A DNA stretch of 64,000 nt from Terribacillus aidingensis (GCF_040703035.1 NZ_CP159996.1:530001-594000); one strand, 5' to 3'; positions 40,522-50,060 are shown, counted from the first letter of the stretch. Made by a program: numbers and translations. Notes: generated from the sequence alone by a model not told the origin.

Positions 40522-43227
40522 ATGGCATCCGGAATAGAAACAATGAGTGATAGTCTGAAATCCATCCTGCATTTTGATGGAAACAGATACACATATTATG
40601 ACCTTCAAAAGGTAGATAATCATTTTCAGAGTAATGTGGCACGTTTACCTTATACGTGGAGAATACTGCTGGAATCCATGATCCGGAATTATGATGGCAG
40701 TGCAATCACCCGCCAGCACATAGAAGCATTATTAGCCGACAATACGAAAGATGATCAAGAGATCCCTTTTAAGCCTGCGCGTGTACTGCTGCATGATACG
40801 ACAGGTGTTCCGGCAATTGTTGATTTAGCATCATTAAGACAGGCTGTCAGTCGTGCTGGAGGCAATGAACATAAAATAAATCCGCAAATCCCGGTCGATC
40901 TCGTCGTGGATCATTCCGTGGTAGTCGATTACTATGGCGTAAAAGAGTCCATTCAGCTGAATGAAAACTTGGAATTTGAACGAAATAAAGAACGGTTTCG
41001 TTTTCTGCATTGGGCAAAAAAGTCTTTCGATAACTTCCGCATTTTCCCGCCGTCTACTGGTATCATGCATCAAATCAATCTGGAGTACCTGTCGTCCGTA
41101 GTAGCACGAAAACAGGTGGGCGAGGAAACAGTTTTATTTCCTGATTCACTAGTAGGAACAGATTCTCATACAACAATGATCAATGGTTTAGGAGTATTGG
41201 GATATGGTGTTGGGGGCATTGAGGGAGAAGCTGCTATATTGGGGCTCCCTTTGTATTCAACGATTCCGGAAGTCGTCGGCTTTGAATTGACGGGTGAGCT
41301 GTCAGACACAGCTACTGCCACAGACTTAGCCTTGACGATTACGAGCATACTCCGAAAGAAAGGTGTCATCGGAAAAATAGTAGAGTTCTACGGTCAGGGT
41401 GTGAAACATCTGACAGTATTTGATCGTGCCACCATTGCGAATATGGCACCAGAGTACGGCGCAACAATGGGCTATTTTCCGGTGGATGAACGAACGCTTG
41501 AGTACTTAGCCTATATCGGCAGAAGTCTGCATGATATACATTTGGCAGAACAATATTACAAAGCGCAGAAATTGTTTTACAGTGACGAAGAAAGTAAACG
41601 TATACATTATGAAGATACTGTTGCATTGGATTTGGCAAAGGTGGAGGCATCACTTGCCGGGCCTAAGCGGCCGCAAGACAGAATAAGTCTGGGGGAAGTG
41701 CAGCACAACTATCAACAATTGCTGCATAAGCCTTTGGAAGACGGCGGCTTCGAAATGAAAGAGAATAATAGAGAACGATATGATAATGCTGTTAAGCCAG
41801 GTGACGTCGTGATAGCAGCGATTACAAGCTGTACTAATACGTCCAACCCCCATGTGCTCATGCAGGCTGGTCTTATTGCCAAAAGAGCGCGGCAGTTAGG
41901 GATGAAGGTTGCAAAGCATGTAAAAACATCGCTCACACCAGGATCTAGAGTTGTGACAGATTATTTACGCGCTTCGGGCTTGCTTTCTGATCTGGAAGCA
42001 TTAGGCTTCCACATTGCTGGATACGGGTGTGCAACGTGCATCGGTAATTCAGGTCCTTTGGATCAAGACATTGAAGCATACATCGAAAAAACAGGTATAC
42101 CTGCTGCTTCTGTCATTTCCGGCAATCGCAATTTTGAAGGAAGGATTCATCCCCTTGTCAAAATGAATTATCTTGCTTCTCCTCCTCTCGTCGTAGCTTA
42201 TGCTTTAGCGGGTACGATAGATAAGGACCTCACAAAGGATCCGATAGGATATACTCAAAATGACAGCCCAGTTTATTTAAAGGACCTTTGGCCAGATAAA
42301 CAGGAAGTCGAAGCGTATATCGCTACCTATATCAAAACGGAAATGTTTGAGGAAAGGTACAGCAATATGGATCAACTGAATCCAAAATGGGACGCGATGG
42401 ATTCCCCGGATGCCGCCTTATATGACTGGGATAACAGTTCCACATATATTCAAGAGGCCCCATTCATTAATGAAGCTGCCCATTCTGAGCCCGGAAAGAG
42501 AATAGAAAATGCAAAAGTACTGGCGCTTTTAGGAGACAGTATTACGACCGATCATATCTCCCCGTCAGGCGCTATTCGGGTGGATAGTCCAGCTGGAAGA
42601 TATCTCAAAACGAAAGGCGTACCAAGATCTGAATTCAATTCTTTCCCGTCACGAAGAGGAAATCATTTGGTTATGGAACGGGCTGCTTTTGGGAATCCGC
42701 GATTGTATAATAAGCTTGCGCCTGAAAAGCAAGGCGGTTTTACAAGGTATCTTCCTTCCGGAGAAACTATGTCCATCTACGAGGCTGCTACTCTTTATAA
42801 AAACACACAAACACCTTTGATCGTTATAGCAGGAAAAGAGTATGGAACTGGGAGCTCTCGTGATTGGGCGGCAAAAGGCCCGGTATTGCTTGGCGTAAAA
42901 GCAGTGCTTGCTGAAAGCTTTGAACGAATACATCGCAGCAATCTTGTCGGAATGGGAATCCTGCCTTTACAGTTCACGCCAGGCAGCTCTGCAGACACGC
43001 TGGGAATCACCGGAGAAGAAACATTTACCTTTGAGCAGATTACCAGCAGCAGTAGACCGAAAGAATTATGCAGCGTTCAGATGATTAGGAAAGATGGTTC
43101 GACAGTCCAATTCGATACAATTGTACGGCTGGACAGTATCATTGATCTGAAATATTATCTCAAGGGGGGCATCTTACCCCATATGTTTGAGTACTTCATG
43201 AAGCAAGAAGAGGGTTCGCATGTCTGA
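40522..43227 (+). CDS. acnA: Aconitate hydratase, AcnA type (probable paralogue)
   Basis: 901 residues from ATG 40522, preceded by AGAGGAGAGGAG; the in-frame ATG at 40480 has no such site. The [4Fe-4S] Cys ligands are in ITSCTNTSNP and GYGCATCIGNSGP; the swivel domain contains GDSITTDHISPSG and AGKEYGTGSSRDWAAKGP. All catalytic motifs are intact. It interconverts citrate and isocitrate through cis-aconitate. It is followed by a LysR gene and lies beside a CitMHS carrier and an RraA-like aldolase, so it is probably a second, substrate-dedicated hydratase rather than the TCA enzyme. A related tricarboxylate is a possible true substrate. Confidence 0.92.
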   Translation: MASGIETMSDSLKSILHFDGNRYTYYDLQKVDNHFQSNVARLPYTWRILLESMIRNYDGSAITRQHIEALLADNTKDDQEIPFKPARVLLHDTTGVPAIVDLASLRQAVSRAGGNEHKINPQIPVDLVVDHSVVVDYYGVKESIQLNENLEFERNKERFRFLHWAKKSFDNFRIFPPSTGIMHQINLEYLSSVVARKQVGEETVLFPDSLVGTDSHTTMINGLGVLGYGVGGIEGEAAILGLPLYSTIPEVVGFELTGELSDTATATDLALTITSILRKKGVIGKIVEFYGQGVKHLTVFDRATIANMAPEYGATMGYFPVDERTLEYLAYIGRSLHDIHLAEQYYKAQKLFYSDEESKRIHYEDTVALDLAKVEASLAGPKRPQDRISLGEVQHNYQQLLHKPLEDGGFEMKENNRERYDNAVKPGDVVIAAITSCTNTSNPHVLMQAGLIAKRARQLGMKVAKHVKTSLTPGSRVVTDYLRASGLLSDLEALGFHIAGYGCATCIGNSGPLDQDIEAYIEKTGIPAASVISGNRNFEGRIHPLVKMNYLASPPLVVAYALAGTIDKDLTKDPIGYTQNDSPVYLKDLWPDKQEVEAYIATYIKTEMFEERYSNMDQLNPKWDAMDSPDAALYDWDNSSTYIQEAPFINEAAHSEPGKRIENAKVLALLGDSITTDHISPSGAIRVDSPAGRYLKTKGVPRSEFNSFPSRRGNHLVMERAAFGNPRLYNKLAPEKQGGFTRYLPSGETMSIYEAATLYKNTQTPLIVIAGKEYGTGSSRDWAAKGPVLLGVKAVLAESFERIHRSNLVGMGILPLQFTPGSSADTLGITGEETFTFEQITSSSRPKELCSVQMIRKDGSTVQFDTIVRLDSIIDLKYYLKGGILPHMFEYFMKQEEGSHV

Positions 43228-43238
43228 ACCCTCTTCTT
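43205..43238 (+). terminator. Hairpin overlapping the end of the aconitase gene
   Basis: AAGAAGAGGGTTC / GAACCCTCTTCTT, 13-base perfect stem that includes the last codons of acnA and its TGA. No T-tract follows, so it may reduce rather than stop read-through into the LysR gene, or protect the 3' end. Confidence 0.55.
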
Positions 43239-43256
43239 AGCAAGGAGGTAAACGGA

Positions 43257-44108
43257 TTGGATGAGAGAGATTGGCTTATACTGAAGTATTTGAAAGAATA
43301 TCAGAATATTACACAAATAGCGTCATTACTGTACATCTCACAGCCTTCCGTTACGAAAAGATTGAAAAAGATTGAGAAGTTTTTCGGAGCAAGTATCATT
43401 GAGAAGAAAAGCAACGGAATCATTCTGACGGATTTTGGACGCTATATCGTTTCCTGTGCGGGCACTATGCTGGAAGAGTATGAGTTAGTTAGAAGAGAAT
43501 TAGCGGAGCTAAAAGTGAGGGTAAGCGGGACATTGCGTCTTGGTACGACGAATTTGTATGCAAAATACTGCTTGCCAACTATTTTGAAAATCTATAAAGA
43601 AAAATATCCTGACGTATCTCTGGATATCGTTACGGACTGGAATAAGGAAATCAAAAAAGCTTTTATACATAACAAGATTGAACTCGCTATCATGGAGGCT
43701 GAATTACCGGATTGGAAAGGCGAAAAGGAGTTATTGTTTACGGATAGACTATGCATTGCTTCGAGGGAAAGGATTGACGCAGCTGACCTTCCCAAGCTTC
43801 CCCAAATCCACTATCGGATGGATAAGGAGATGGAGGAACTCATTGCTGGCTGGTGGGATGCAAACTACGGTCAAAAAGCTGCAATCAGCGTGGAGGTCGA
43901 TGACATCGACTCCTGCAAAGAAATGGTAGTACAAGGGCTGGGCTACGCCATCCTTCCGAAGCTGGCATTGAGCAGTCACGAACATATATTTTTGGATGAT
44001 ATCCTATTGGACGATAAAAAGCCTTGTGAAATCCATACGTGGATCTATTTTGAAAAGAGCAGCTTGAATGCACCATCTGGCGAGTTCATCGGCATGCTGC
44101 TCAATTGA
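43257..44108 (+). CDS. LysR-family regulator (first of two)
   Basis: 283 residues. N-terminal HTH: TQIASLLYISQPSVTKRLKKIE; effector domain from ~90 (GTLRLGTTNLYAKYCLPTIL). TTG start, AGGAGG eight bases upstream. Downstream of acnA and convergent with the RraA gene, whose stop overlaps its own by eight bases. Sequence is related to the second LysR (46238), as in DYKSRN/EYQNITQ starts, suggesting an ancient duplication. It probably controls acnA or the rraA-citM divergon. Confidence 0.92.
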   Translation: MDERDWLILKYLKEYQNITQIASLLYISQPSVTKRLKKIEKFFGASIIEKKSNGIILTDFGRYIVSCAGTMLEEYELVRRELAELKVRVSGTLRLGTTNLYAKYCLPTILKIYKEKYPDVSLDIVTDWNKEIKKAFIHNKIELAIMEAELPDWKGEKELLFTDRLCIASRERIDAADLPKLPQIHYRMDKEMEELIAGWWDANYGQKAAISVEVDDIDSCKEMVVQGLGYAILPKLALSSHEHIFLDDILLDDKKPCEIHTWIYFEKSSLNAPSGEFIGMLLN

Positions 44109-44721
44109 TGACACTATTTAAGTAGACGCGAACACTTTCCTGATCTTTTCCGTATCTTTCTTCTCGGATTTGATCTTTTTCCAGCTTTTCCGATGCGGTC
44201 TGGATGACGTCGTTCACCTTATCCTGCGGAATGACAATGACACCATCTGCATCACCGACAATGTAATCGCCATGTCTGACAATACTTCCGCCACAGGAAA
44301 TAGTCGATTTGATTGTTCCAGGAATATTCTTTTTCCCAGCGGCCATCGTTGTCCCAAGGCAGAATACCGGATAATTAAGATCTAAGACGCCGTGTAAATC
44401 CCTCACTGCGCCATCTGCAACGACACCTCGGATACCTAGTGTCTGCATCAAGCCGATAATGAAATCTCCCGCAAATGCATAACGTGTTTCATTTTTATAG
44501 CTTAATACAAGAATATCGTCCTCGCCTGCTTCATTTATTGCTTCGAATAACGTCTTGTTCTCTCCAGCAGGCAGATCTACTGTAAATGCCTTGCCGCATA
44601 CTTTGTGAGCAGGATTGAGAGGCTTGATGTTACTGTTCATATTGTGCGTTATATCCAATGCATCAGATAGGCTTGTAGTCGTTAGCTGACTGAGATTTTC
44701 CAGAATATTATCCAATACCAT
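44101..44721 (-). CDS. RraA-like / HMG-CHA aldolase family protein
   Basis: 206 residues. The fold's motifs are present: TTSLSDAL at the start, GDFIIGLMQTLGIRGVVADGAVRD (Arg and Asp of the active site) and VRHGDYIVGDADGVIVIP. Members are 4-hydroxy-4-methyl-2-oxoglutarate/4-carboxy-4-hydroxy-2-oxoadipate aldolases with side activity as oxaloacetate decarboxylases. RraA (RNase E inhibitor) is unlikely in a Bacillaceae. Divergent from the CitMHS gene; probably makes pyruvate from a C6-C7 tricarboxylate or from oxaloacetate. Confidence 0.85.
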   Translation of the reverse strand: MVLDNILENLSQLTTTSLSDALDITHNMNSNIKPLNPAHKVCGKAFTVDLPAGENKTLFEAINEAGEDDILVLSYKNETRYAFAGDFIIGLMQTLGIRGVVADGAVRDLHGVLDLNYPVFCLGTTMAAGKKNIPGTIKSTISCGGSIVRHGDYIVGDADGVIVIPQDKVNDVIQTASEKLEKDQIREERYGKDQESVRVYLNSVIN

Positions 44722-44769
44722 CTGCTCCTTCCAGTTTGTGTTATACCTAGTATACTGCTGAATCTAGTA

Positions 44770-44790
44770 AACTTTAAATAGTTTAAAGTT
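44770..44790. promoter_or_regulatory. 21-base palindrome between the rraA-like gene and citM
   Basis: AACTTTAAA-TAG-TTTAAAGTT, perfect 9-base arms. It lies in the divergent intergenic region, where LysR-type regulators bind T-N11-A dyads. The likely binders are the neighbouring LysR proteins. Confidence 0.6.
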
Positions 44791-44875
44791 ATACCTGCAC
44801 ATAACTTCATACTGATAACTAATTGTTATCGCTATGGATGAATATACGATATTTCCGTCTCTTAACATAATCCTA

Positions 44876-44898
44876 TATATTCTTTGTAAGCGATTACA
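44876..44898 (+). promoter_or_regulatory. Probable citM -10 box and perfect cre site
   Basis: TATATT (44876-44881) after a weak -35 (TTCCGT at 17 bases). TGTAAGCGATTACA (44885-44898) agrees with the full CcpA consensus and is palindromic. Centred near the transcription start, it should block transcription when glucose is present. Confidence 0.85.
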
Positions 44899-44917
44899 AA
44901 GAAGGGGTGGGTTGGAA

Positions 44918-46222
44918 ATGATTGCATTGCTAGGGTTTGCGATGATGTTTATGTTTATCCTGCTTATTGTGACGAAACGTTTATCGGCTTTGCTGGGACT
45001 GATTTTAGTACCGATCATCTTCGCTATTATAGGAGGATTTGGCTTGAAGCTTGGACCGATGATTCTGGATGGACTTATAGGGGTAGCTCCGACTGGGATC
45101 ATGCTGTTGTTTGCTGTTATGTATTTTGGCATTATGATTGATGCTGGATTGTTCGATCCTTTGATAAATAGAATTTTGACTATCGTAAAGGGTGATCCGT
45201 TAAAGGTTGTCATCGGTACAGCAGTTTTAGCAACAATGGTTGCGCTGGACGGAGATGGGACCACAACCTATATAATCACAGTATCTGCCATGCTCCCGCT
45301 CTATAAGAAACTTAAAATGAATCCGCTTGTACTGACATGCACAGCGATGATGGCTTTTGGCGTCATGAACATCGTTCCGTGGGGCGGGCCGACAGCAAGA
45401 GCAATCTCTTCCTTGAATCTGGATGCGTCAGAGGTATTCCCGCCGCTTATCCCTGTCATGGTGGCTGGATTAGGCTGGGTATTCCTTACAGCCTTCATCC
45501 TTGGAAAAAAAGAACGGAAAAGGCTGGGCATCATCGAGCTGGAATCTGGATTTATGAATGATTTGCGCACCGAGGAAGCTGCAACGCTGGAGGCAGGCAG
45601 CTCGACTAAGCGTCCAAAGCTTATCTGGTTCAATTTTGTACTCACTGTTTTATTGATTGTTGGACTTGTCACTAGTGTCCTTCCGCTTCCTGTTCTTTTT
45701 GTAATTGCATTTGGAATAGCGCTGTGCGTTAATTATCCTAATCTGGAGGAACAAAAGAAACGGATGGAATCACATGCACCTAACGTTTTGATCGTTGTTT
45801 CCCTTATTTTTGCTTCGGGTGTTTTCACTGGTATACTTTCTGGTACGCATATGGTCGATGAAATGGCTGGTTCATTGGTTTCGATCATTCCTGAACAGTT
45901 CGGCTCCTGGTTCGCAATCATTACAGCTGTAACTAGCATGCCGCTGACTTACTTTATGGCGAATGATCCCTATTACTTTGGTGTCCTGCCAATCATTGCT
46001 GAAACCGCTGCTGCTTACGGAGTGGACCCAGTACACATCGCCAGAGCTTCTGTGCTAGGACAGCCATTGCATGCCATGAGCCCGTTAATTGCCTCCACCT
46101 ACTTGCTAGTAGGGATGGCTGGTGTAGAATTCGGTGATCATCAGAAATTCATCCTAAAATGGGCAGTCGGTACAAGCGTAGTCATGATACTAGTCGCAAT
46201 ACTTTTCGGTATCATTATTTGA
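44918..46222 (+). CDS. CitMHS-family citrate/tricarboxylate:cation symporter
   Basis: About 434 residues with 11-12 membrane helices. Signatures: ALDGDGTTTYIITVSAMLPL, MNIVPWGGPTARA, LGQPLHAMSPLIAS. B. subtilis CitM/CitH import metal-citrate complexes. The ATG at 44918 follows AAGGGGTGGG; the ATG at 44834 lies ahead of the promoter and cre site, so it is rejected. Regulated by CcpA (perfect cre) and probably by LysR proteins. A LysR gene follows after 15 bases. Confidence 0.93.
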   Translation: MIALLGFAMMFMFILLIVTKRLSALLGLILVPIIFAIIGGFGLKLGPMILDGLIGVAPTGIMLLFAVMYFGIMIDAGLFDPLINRILTIVKGDPLKVVIGTAVLATMVALDGDGTTTYIITVSAMLPLYKKLKMNPLVLTCTAMMAFGVMNIVPWGGPTARAISSLNLDASEVFPPLIPVMVAGLGWVFLTAFILGKKERKRLGIIELESGFMNDLRTEEAATLEAGSSTKRPKLIWFNFVLTVLLIVGLVTSVLPLPVLFVIAFGIALCVNYPNLEEQKKRMESHAPNVLIVVSLIFASGVFTGILSGTHMVDEMAGSLVSIIPEQFGSWFAIITAVTSMPLTYFMANDPYYFGVLPIIAETAAAYGVDPVHIARASVLGQPLHAMSPLIASTYLLVGMAGVEFGDHQKFILKWAVGTSVVMILVAILFGIII

Positions 46223-46237
46223 TAAAGGAATGATTTG

Positions 46238-47113
46238 ATGAAGTTTTCCACTCTGCTGACACTGCAGGATCTTTATAAGAGCCGGAATATCACAAAAACC
46301 GCACATAATCTTGGATTGACACAGCCTGCTCTTACGAAGCGGTTAAAACAAATAGAGACGGAATATGGCATCACATTAGTGAAAAGGGAGCGAAGAGGGA
46401 TTAGCTTTACGACAGAAGGAGAGTTCCTCGCCAGCAAAGCGCAATCTCTTTTAAAAAAACAGCAAGAAATAAGGGAAATCGGCTGGAGTATGCAGCCTGA
46501 GCCTAGTGGAACAATCAAAGTAGGTATCTCTAATTTCTTCACGAAGTTCCTATTCCTCGATGTCCTGCGCGATTTTCAGGCTCTTTATCCACGTATTCAT
46601 TTTCAGATTGAGACAGGGTGGAGCAGGGATATATTCGATTTACTGGTGAAGGATGAATTACATGTAGCATTTGTCAGAGGGGATTATGGCTGGGCAGGAA
46701 TGGGACAGCTTCTATTTGAGGAGGATATGGTGGTCGTCTCCAGCAAACCATTAACGATTGACTCTTTGCCTCAGCTTCCAATGATCAGCTATAAGACGGA
46801 TATTAAGCTGAAGAATATGATAGATAAATGGTGGTATGAACATTTTACTGTAGCACCACAAGTCATAATGGAAGTCGATCGTGCAGACACTTGTCTTGAT
46901 ATGATATCGAATAATTTAGGGTTCTCGATTCTGCCTGGTTTAGTAGTCCGGAATCATAATAAACTTCATAAAATCCCGATACAAGATAAAGAGGGAAACA
47001 AAATAACGCGCAACTCCTGGATGTTCTCGAAGCATGAGAGACATGAACAGTTCTTTGCTTTACGTCAATTTACCGAATACGTCCAAAACTATTTGCATGA
47101 GAGAACATTGTAA
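46238..47113 (+). CDS. LysR-family regulator (second of two)
   Basis: 291 residues; HTH SRNITKTAHNLGLTQPALTKRL, effector domain from ~92 (GTIKVGISNFFTKFLFLDVL). AAAGGA precedes ATG 46238 (TTG at 46235 is an alternative). It is likely co-transcribed with the CitMHS gene, 15 bases apart. Related in sequence to the LysR at 43257. Its effector is perhaps citrate or another tricarboxylate. Confidence 0.93.
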   Translation: MKFSTLLTLQDLYKSRNITKTAHNLGLTQPALTKRLKQIETEYGITLVKRERRGISFTTEGEFLASKAQSLLKKQQEIREIGWSMQPEPSGTIKVGISNFFTKFLFLDVLRDFQALYPRIHFQIETGWSRDIFDLLVKDELHVAFVRGDYGWAGMGQLLFEEDMVVVSSKPLTIDSLPQLPMISYKTDIKLKNMIDKWWYEHFTVAPQVIMEVDRADTCLDMISNNLGFSILPGLVVRNHNKLHKIPIQDKEGNKITRNSWMFSKHERHEQFFALRQFTEYVQNYLHERTL

Positions 47114-47150
47114 ATAAAAGGAAGATGTGCTGATTGCACATCTTCTTTTA
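47114..47150 (+). terminator. Terminator of the citM-lysR unit
   Basis: AAAAGGAAGATGTGC / GCACATCTTCTTTT stem (one bulge), loop TGATT, T-rich right arm. The 47151-47253 gap holds nothing else clear. Confidence 0.82.
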
Positions 47151-47253
47151 ACATCCACAGCCTTATAAATACTATCGAGAGAAGTTGGAGAAAAGGGTGT
47201 AGGATATAAGATTTTTAAAACCACACAATTATCCATGGATGTTCGATTATAAG

Positions 47254-47955
47254 TTAACTGCGTTTTCTCTTTAGTATACTTAGCAGTTCCTCTAATTTAG
47301 TTATTTCGTAATCCGGTTGAAGCGGGAGATGGTTAGGCAGTCTGCCAGGGTTGAACCAGCAAGTATCCATGCCTGCCATATTTCCTCCTTGGATATCGGC
47401 CACTAAGGAATCACCGATAATCAATGAACGCTCTGGCTTAATTCCAGGAACGCGTTCAAACACATAGTCAAAGAACCCTGCCATCGGTTTCTGGTATCCA
47501 GTATCTTCTGATACGAAAACAGATTGGAAGTAAGGAAGCAGTCCGGTCGCTTTCAGACGGCGGAATTGTGTGTCGGAAACACCGTTTGTCACGATATATA
47601 AAGGATAATCCTTGGATAGTTTCTCCAATACTTCTGCAGCACCAGCTATCATATGTCTTCCTTGTGCGAGCAGCTCGCGATAAGCAGTATCCAGGTCAGC
47701 TCCATCTACTTGTTTATCGTAGAGGGCGAAGAACTCAGTAAATCTGGAACTGACAACATTATCGCGATTGATTTCCCCTTTTTCAAAAGAACTCCAAAGT
47801 CTGTGGTTGATAGTGCGATACGCAGTCATCGCTGCTTCATCTGTTGGCAGGCCATGCTGGCTGAATAGAAGCGGCAGAGCTTCCTGCTCGGTTTTTGTGA
47901 AGTCTAGAATAGTGTTGTCAACGTCAAAAAATAAAGCATCATATTGCTTTGTCAT
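47254..47955 (-). CDS. HAD-family nucleotidase, YjjG/YfnB type
   Basis: 233 residues. HAD motifs I (FFDVDNTILDF), II (IVTNG), III (KPMAGFF) and IV (IIGDSLVADIQGG) are complete, with an alpha-helical cap inserted after motif I. YjjG relatives dephosphorylate non-canonical pyrimidine nucleotides and so clean the nucleotide pool. AGGT lies before the ATG; it is 18 bases downstream of the broken Crp-like gene. Confidence 0.92.
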   Translation of the reverse strand: MTKQYDALFFDVDNTILDFTKTEQEALPLLFSQHGLPTDEAAMTAYRTINHRLWSSFEKGEINRDNVVSSRFTEFFALYDKQVDGADLDTAYRELLAQGRHMIAGAAEVLEKLSKDYPLYIVTNGVSDTQFRRLKATGLLPYFQSVFVSEDTGYQKPMAGFFDYVFERVPGIKPERSLIIGDSLVADIQGGNMAGMDTCWFNPGRLPNHLPLQPDYEITKLEELLSILKRKRS

Positions 47956-47973
47956 GTTGTCTACCTCCAGTTA

Positions 47974-48670
47974 TTAAGCATAAATTGATCGACTTGCTAG
48001 CTGTTCAAGTTTTTCCCAGTCTTTTATGGATATTGCACTCTTGCTGCGCTCGATAATACCTTCTTTAGCTAACGTAGTAAGTAAACGGTTCACATGCCGG
48101 GAGGTCGTCCCGATATGATCCGCGATGTCCCCTGTCCGGTTAGTGGGCAGGGAACCAGTCAGCCGTTTTCCGTCATACTCTGTCATAACGCGGAATAGGT
48201 AGCTCGCTAACCTGGTAAGGGCACCATGGGTCAGACTGAAGCTGAACGCTCTTGATTTCAGCTGGAACTTCTCTGTTACTTCGCGCAGCAGAAGCTGAAG
48301 GAAAGGCGGATATGACGCCGCATATGTATGTAGTGAATCAATTGGTATCCCGATCAAATATACTTCACTCGCAGCCTCTACCGTATGTAATGCATCCATC
48401 TGCTTGATATATTCTATATCACCAAATAATTCAAAAGCTTGTGAATGAAACGATCAGTTTCTTGCCATTCTCTGCAATGTAAGAGACGGTTGCTTTTCCC
48501 TTTACGAGCAGATACAGCTGCGATACATGTTCTCCTTGTTCACAGATAGCATCACCGATACCGGCACGGTATAAACGGAAATGGCTCATCACTTCAGATG
48601 GAAAGTGATTCCTGATATCATACTTTTCTATATAAGATTCAAGAAGAGTCTCATTATGTACAAGTTGCAT
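47974..48670 (-). pseudogene. Frameshifted Crp/Fnr-family regulator (YeiL-like)
   Basis: The N-terminal half (48670-48431) is a cyclic-nucleotide-type sensor domain ending GKKLIVSFTSF-stop. The C-terminal half resumes in another frame as QAFELFGDIEYIKQMDALH and runs to the end at 47974 with the Crp HTH (NRTGDIADHIGTTSRHVNRLL). A one-base gain (or two-base loss) near 48440-48450 explains it. Joined, the protein would be ~225 residues, the YeiL length. It is either a recent pseudogene or a sequencing error; the C-terminal part alone might bind DNA. Confidence 0.8.
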
Positions 48671-48862
48671 AAACAGGCCTGCCTTCCAGCTATATTATAT
48701 GTCCGTTATTTGCAAAGGAAAGGACATATGTCCCGATCGTATCATATCGTTATCTGATCGGCAAAAGAAGGTAGACATCTCCTTACCGCCATCTGACTTT
48801 ACGTGATTGGACTTATATTTTAAAGCAACATAGTGCGCCAATCCCTTTGCGTGTGTTATGCT

Positions 48863-48878
48863 AACTTATACGAACATG
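48863..48878. promoter_or_regulatory. AraR box before araR
   Basis: AACTTATACGAACATG, 22 bases before the araR start. It differs by one base from the reverse complement of the box at 50108-50123. It implies autoregulation. Confidence 0.8.
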
Positions 48879-48899
48879 TCAAGGAAGCTGGTGTAAGTT

Positions 48900-50030
48900 A
48901 TGCAGACAAAATATGCAATTGTTAAACAGGCAATCAAATCTAAAATCCTCGATGGTACGTATGAGCCGCATGCAAAAATTCCATCTGAGAGCGAGATGAT
49001 GAAGCAATTCGATGTGAGCCGTCATACAGTGCGGCTGGCAATTGGAGAACTAGTGACAGAAGGATGGCTCTACCGCGAGCAGGGAGCGGGTACTTTCTGT
49101 GCCGATCGTTCGAAGCAGCATTTGCAGCACAATGGAACACAAAATAAAAATATTGCCATCGTAACTACGTACATTTCAGATTATATCTTCCCATCGATCA
49201 TTCGTGGAGCAGAAGCTTATTTAAGCGATCATGGCTATAATGTAAGCTTGTTTAATACGAATAACAATCATGAAAAAGAGCGGGAGTATCTCGAGCGGAT
49301 CATCACTACTGGTTTTGACGGCGCAATTATTGAGCCGACCAAAAGTGCTTCAGCTAATCCGAATATAAACTACTATTTGAATTTGGAGCGGCTGCAGATT
49401 CCGTATATCATGATCAATGCTTATTATGATGCCTTGGAACCGTATCGCGTGCTTGTCGATGATGAGCGTGGTGCTTTCCTGCAAACAGAGCACCTCATCA
49501 AGCAAGGACATAAGGATATTATCGGTTTCTTCAAAACGGATGACATGCAGGGAACGCTGCGGATGAAAGGATATTTGAAGGCGCACCGTGAATATAAGGT
49601 GCCAATTAATCCGAAGCATATCGTGACATACAGTACGGAGGAAAAGCATGATAAGCCAATACAAGAGCTTGAAGCATTATTGAATCAGACAGATGCCAAG
49701 CCGACTGGATTGGTATGCTATAACGATGAACTGGCCATCAAACTGATCAATGTGCTGCGGGAATACAATATGAAAATTCCACAGGACATGTCAATTGTGG
49801 GCTTTGATAATTCCTTCCTGACCGAATTGTCGGAAGTGAAGCTTACTTCTGTTGAACATCCAAAGGCAGAGCTTGGCAAGGCAGCAGGTAAATTGATCCT
49901 GGATTTAATCGAGAGTAATCAGGGCAAAGGATCTGAAGGGGCAATCGAGAGTATTGTCTTTCCGACTAAGCTGGTAGCGAGGCAGTCGACACAAGCTATA
50001 CAGGCAGATGCGTTAGAGAAGATAAAGTAA
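48900..50030 (+). CDS. araR: Arabinose-responsive repressor AraR
   Basis: 376 residues, the GntR-LacI chimera typical of AraR. The GntR winged HTH is at ~5-70 (KIPSESEMMKQFDVSRHTVR), joined to a LacI/periplasmic-binding-like domain at ~85-365 (NKNIAIVTTYISDYIFP, GLVCYNDELAIKLI, GFDNSFLTE). The latter binds L-arabinose and releases DNA. Targets are probably the seven boxes before araD, araR, araN and abfA. Confidence 0.96.
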   Translation: MQTKYAIVKQAIKSKILDGTYEPHAKIPSESEMMKQFDVSRHTVRLAIGELVTEGWLYREQGAGTFCADRSKQHLQHNGTQNKNIAIVTTYISDYIFPSIIRGAEAYLSDHGYNVSLFNTNNNHEKEREYLERIITTGFDGAIIEPTKSASANPNINYYLNLERLQIPYIMINAYYDALEPYRVLVDDERGAFLQTEHLIKQGHKDIIGFFKTDDMQGTLRMKGYLKAHREYKVPINPKHIVTYSTEEKHDKPIQELEALLNQTDAKPTGLVCYNDELAIKLINVLREYNMKIPQDMSIVGFDNSFLTELSEVKLTSVEHPKAELGKAAGKLILDLIESNQGKGSEGAIESIVFPTKLVARQSTQAIQADALEKIK

Positions 50031-50060
50031 CAGAGCTGAAACGTTCAGCTCTGTTTTTTT
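50030..50060 (+). terminator. Terminator of araR
   Basis: CAGAGCTGA / TCAGCTCTG stem around AACGT, followed by T8, at the araR stop. Confidence 0.92.

Noticed and set aside
44834..44917. N-terminal extension of the CitMHS protein to ATG 44834
   Set aside because: It would include the -10 box and the cre site; ATG 44918 has a ribosome site and begins at the first helix.
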